Below, one piece after another: positions 60,581-64,000 of a stretch of DNA of 64,000 bases. The DNA is from Isoetes taiwanensis (Eukaryota; Streptophyta; Lycopodiopsida; Isoetales; Isoetaceae), in NCBI GenBank assembly GCA_021234155.1, contig JAJEKV010000020.1:18965018-19029017 (forward strand), given 5' to 3'. How positions within the stretch are numbered: the first letter of the stretch is position 1; the number at the start of each line of letters is the position of its first letter. The notes beneath the pieces were generated by a model that saw only the letters and a list, made by a program, of their open reading frames with translations, made no database searches and was not told the DNA's origin. Both the position numbers and the translations under genes were made by a program.

Positions 60581-60838
60581 TTGCCTATGCCGCGCAACCA
60601 ACAAGAGTATGATAGGCAAGTTGAATTGTTGTCCATCTTTTACCTTTTCCTTCCAGATATCTATTTGCAACCCCCTTTGCCTAACTCTCCTCCGCCAGTA
60701 AATCCTCCACTGCCATCAAAGTTGAGAAAGTGGTTGGAGAAGGCAGATATGCCCTCGTTCAAAGGAGGAAAGATGAAGCTAGTCAAGGTGGTTGGTTTCA
60801 TAAGCCAGTGTGACGTTCCAGGGAAATATATGCCATAA
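60581..60838 (+). pseudogene. Proline-rich ORF cut by an LTR fragment
   Basis: 85 codons beginning MPMPRNQQEYDRQVELLSIF, with PPLPNSPPPVNPPLPSKLRK in the middle. It lies where an internal retroelement frame would start after the motif at 60462, and runs into LTR-like DNA at 60809. Not recognised. Confidence 0.3.
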
Positions 60839-61097
60839 ATATGTATATTTCCAGGTCCGTCACTATACAAGTCTATCTCCATAGCCTTGTATACCATAGA
60901 TTATGGCACTAAGGGGCATGACTAAGTTATTCATATAACTTAGCCAACCTTAGGTTAAGACCATTTTCCACGTGGCCTTAACTTATTGGGCCTCGCCACA
61001 CAGAACCACCCTATTGGAGCCATGTGGTATAACATGTGAACCCTAACCTATAAAGGCCTAAACCCTAACCCTAGGCCTCTTTTCTGGCTCCAACAAT
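60809..61097 (+). mobile_element. LTR fragment, Ty3/gypsy-type 5' end
   Basis: Starts TGTGACGTTCCAGG, like the LTR at 61098, and shares its fold-back start (GTGACG ... CGTCAC within ~55 bp). A TATA-like CCTATAAAGGCC lies near 61050. It ends where the next LTR begins, so it is either truncated by that insertion or is a partial tandem LTR. Confidence 0.45.
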
Positions 61098-62641
61098 TGT
61101 GACGTTCCAGGTATCTATATGGTATACGTATACATACCATGACACGTCACCAGGACACAATGGGCCTAATGGTCCAAGTGAGGGTACCTATAATGGTTTT
61201 ATTTAGCTATGCTAATAAATCCCAAATGGATAATTATAAATTATAATGGCCTAATTCACCTAAATAAGCCATTATGGGTTAATTAACTAATTATCACCAA
61301 TAAGGGAGTGCCACCTGGCCCAAATCGATTGGCCAAAGGGGACTTACCATTTTGGGCCTAGGAATAGGGGTCCTACCCTATTTCCTCTCCCAAATTCGAA
61401 TTGGGACTAAGGAGGAGCAGCAGCCAGCAGCCTAAGCTTGTTTTGCCAAAACCTACCTACCAGTTTCGAGAGATGGATGCCTACCGTGACCATGGGTCCA
61501 GCCAGGACACCGGTTAGTCAGTAGATAGGGTTCTTTTCTGCTAACACTTCTTTGAGTAGATGGAATGGTTAAATTCTCTTTATGAATTGTTCTGAATACA
61601 TGAATGGTGATTACATTAGTTCTTTTTGCTTCTTCCGTGTATTGGAAATTAAGGGCAGGGTAGAGACCTAAAAGCTTCCTAGGAATTAGAGATGTCTCTA
61701 GCTAGATCCCTTAATACCCAATAATTGTGGCCTGTGCACAAGAGCCTACCTGGCTGTGGCTATGATGTGGTTCAGCACCAGACAACGAGTATGAAGGTGA
61801 ATCGGGGGTGGGGTCCTGCCTAGCGTGGCTACGGGACTCCTACAGTGTGCTAGACTTATAGCCGGTCACCGTGTGTGGGCTGGGTATGGGTCTGACACTC
61901 TCTGGGCCGGAGGGCGGGAGCCTATATGGCCGTCCTGGGCTCGAACGGGTTGGTGAGCTGACCTTTAGATTTAGGGGAGTAAGTCGGGTACGGATGCGGG
62001 GGTCGCTGATGCGGCACGTGTTCTCTAGCACACCCAGGGATCTGTCATACTCGGGGAGGAGCCGCCTCTCTGACCTGCCTCATCGGACCGGGGAGATGTA
62101 ACCCGGAGTAGTCCCGAAGGGTGACTCCTTGGGATTGCGTCTCCGGAGGGCTACATGCGCGTCATAGCATGATTCAGCCTATCTGCAAAGTGTGCACAGG
62201 AGGGGCGGATGGAGTGGACAACCCTAGCCATTGTCTTATGCCAGCCAACGCCATGTTATACGTCTGTCTGTTGATATCTTGAGACCCTGGCCGTCAGTTG
62301 ATCCCTTGGAGTCTGAGCCCGGGGTAGTGCCTTGTTATTGTGCTATTTCATGTTGTTATGAATGGATTATCTTTGCCATGATGATGAGGATGGGCCACCC
62401 TTCATGGTGGTATATTATTTTGCATTATGATTGTATGCTAACATATATGTATGCTTCCGCTGTATAGGATTCCCCATAGAGGACGTGGGGCGAATGACAC
62501 CTCCGTGATCCTCGCCGGATGCTTGGCCATCCCAAGTAGTCCGAGTATGACGGAGGGCCTTGCCATGGTGATTTAGTCGCCATGGGAGGGGAAGTCCCGT
62601 ATCTATACGATGGGAGCATCGTATGGATTCTGGGAGCGTCA
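61098..62641 (+). mobile_element. Probable 5' LTR, 1544 bp
   Basis: Runs from TGTGACGTTCCAGG to GGGAGCGTCA (TG...CA ends), immediately followed by a primer-binding site. The first ~55 bp fold back (GTGACGT ... ACGTCAC). Long LTRs beginning TGTGACG are common in plant Ty3/gypsy elements. The 3' LTR lies beyond the window, so the boundaries are not confirmed by a repeat. Confidence 0.55.
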
Positions 62642-62662
62642 TAGTAGTATCAGAGCATGGTT
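62642..62662 (+). other. Primer-binding site
   Basis: TAGTAGTATCAGAGCATGG contains GTATCAGAGC, the core complementary to the 3' end of plant initiator-Met tRNA, directly after the LTR end. Confidence 0.6.
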
Positions 62663-63287
62663 TTGGTGGACCAAAATTGTGCACTGGCCATAGCCTAACT
62701 CGTTAGTGACGGTGAAAATTCTTAGTATAGAACGTCCCAACTCTGTAATTAGTGTCTTAGCTGGCCTAGTTATGGGAGGAATGACCTAATTGTGGAGGGA
62801 AGTGTCTCTAGTGGAATGGCTAAGACCAGAAAGTGGAGCCAGATGTTCGAATTTTGTAATTGCCATAACTTTCTTCACGTAGCTCAGATCGACGAGATTT
62901 TTATTCCAGCGCGTCGGGCACGGTCCAAATACCCTAGGGGAGTCGTCACCCGGGGAAAAAGGTTGAGGAAGAGCTCCAAAAGTCAACTCGGGCACCGCTT
63001 GCATATCGACGTCTTAGAATCCTGATAGAAACCCGTATAATGCCTTCGGCGCCCGACTGTATAAAAATGCGTATTTCCGTCGTATTTTTTAAGTTTTAAC
63101 AAAAAAATTTCAAATTTTAAAGTTAACGGTCGCTTTCTTTTTCTGTGTTTTGTGCGCCTCCGCCCGCCTAACTGGCTGTCCGCCATAGCCACCGGACTTG
63201 AGCTCGCCCCTTTGCCTTGTTTGTGCCTACCGCCTCCTCCAGCCCTAGTGCCTCACTTTTCGCCTCCATCACCGCCAGCCCTCAACC
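62663..63287 (+). other. Retroelement leader, non-coding
   Basis: Between the primer-binding site and the gag-like start. No ORF is convincing. The last 160 bp is C-rich. An acceptor-like or leader function cannot be judged. Confidence 0.4.
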
Positions 63288-64000
63288 ATGGCCAACGTCA
63301 AGAGCACCATGGACCCTTCCCGCCTTATGATACCCCAAATCTATGCACTGATCGCGCAGCATATGGCCACTGATAGTGACATGGTCGACATCCTTCTCAA
63401 TGAATTGGTAGCGTTTTAGTGTTGACATCAGGATACCTTATCCTATATTCCATCTCTCTGAGCAGTTTTTGATTAAGCTCAATCTCCAACAGCTGCCATA
63501 CACCATGGTCGAGCAACCTGACCAGGTGATGATGTTGATCAAGTTTTATCCCCCTGAGTGCGAGGAACATTCTGAGGAGGAAGCCATTCCAAGCGAGGCC
63601 GCCCATATTCGGACTTTGGCCCGGGAAGACGACCTTCGGGAGGTGGAGAGAGCAGACACTGAAGCCCGGGATTAGGAGTACAGATACTTGGGGGATGGTA
63701 GGGCCATCATCAACGACGAGCCCCTCGAGATTCCCCCATATGAGTGGCATGAAGCTTCCCAGACCTTTACCTGGGGTCTGATACCAGATATCAGCTTGGA
63801 CTATCTGACAATAGTCCAGATTGATATGAGCCTCCGGCTCGACCGTTACCATGCCGAGCTAATCCGAAGGGTCGCGGCCCGGTGGTTTGCTCAGATGGAA
63901 GCTGATATGGCACGAGCACGTGAGGCTCGAGAACAAGCAGAAAAGGCTCAACAGGAGCAGCAGCAGAAGGAGCAGCAGGAAAAGGGCCAGCAAGAGCAAC
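63288..64000 (+). pseudogene. gag-like ORF, broken, runs off the window
   Basis: The ATG at 63288 opens MANVKSTMDPSRLMIPQIYA to a TAG at 63417. The reading continues one frame over (from about 63415, through YPIFHLSEQFLIKLNLQQLP) to a TAG at 63673-63675, and beyond it (EYRYLGDGRAIINDEPLEIP, FTWGLIPDISLDYLTIVQID, LDRYHAELIRRVAARWFAQM) to a Gln/Glu-rich coiled-coil-like tail at the window end. Its position after LTR and primer-binding site, and the charged, Gln-rich tail, fit a Ty3/gypsy gag. No zinc knuckle is reached. One frameshift and one stop mark it as inactive, or as badly sequenced. Confidence 0.5.

Noticed and set aside
61050-61078. Interstitial telomere repeat (CCCTAA)
   Set aside because: Only two imperfect AACCCTA units inside a probable LTR leader; chance is sufficient.
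1-64000. CRISPR array, bacterial operon, riboswitch or phage features
   Set aside because: No short regularly spaced repeats with unique spacers, no ribosome-binding-site-led gene strings; the window is plant nuclear DNA.

Overview
The window looks like nuclear DNA of a flowering plant: AT-rich, intron-like spacing, canonical GT/AG splice borders around short exons, plant-type gene fragments (an FNBP4-like protein with a WW motif, a probable Urb2/Npa2-like protein) and plant LTR-retrotransposon signatures. Nothing bacterial or organellar is visible. I cannot name the species.

About three quarters of the window (3157-52572) is one head-to-tail array of five copies of a ~10.6 kb unit. Copy starts are 3157, 12709, 23345, 31649 and 42352. 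The copies are nearly identical but structurally distinct. Copy 1 lacks a 1.15 kb block. Copy 3 has lost 2.35 kb, with a templated filler at the join. Copy 5 has the interior of a terminal-inverted-repeat (TIR) element flipped, and stops ~0.45 kb short. A GGAA microsatellite grows 5, 6, 6, 9, 9 along the array.

The unit is a mosaic of gene pieces. On the minus strand, in 5'->3' order, it carries: an FNBP4-like early exon; an unidentified exon; a ~465 bp TIR element; a Urb2/Npa2-like exon block; the 3' exons of the FNBP4-like gene ending in a WW motif and stop codon; a separate C-terminal exon with a poly-A-like tail (not in copy 1); and an unidentified two-part ORF. On the plus strand it carries a lysine-rich exon, a two-exon fragment beside the TIR element, and a 114-codon ORF that crosses each unit junction. 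Almost all pieces carry stops or frameshifts, so I treat them as fragments or pseudogenes.

Many copy-to-copy differences fall on CAG/CTG trinucleotides, especially in copies 1 and 2, and often involve small indels. This looks more like base-calling error at methylated CHG sites than mutation. Some apparent frameshifts may therefore not be real.

Left of the array (1-3156) are a short exon-like remnant, an A-rich non-coding stretch, and a broken gene whose reading frame runs into copy 1. Right of it (52573-64000) are a degenerate CTTAGATTC-type repeat, a tRNA-like SINE head, a tandem duplication, a long T-rich stretch with diverged internal repeats and microsatellites, remnants of two LTR elements recognised by primer-binding-site-like motifs, and a Ty3/gypsy-type element with a 1.5 kb LTR, primer binding site and broken gag-like ORF that runs off the end.
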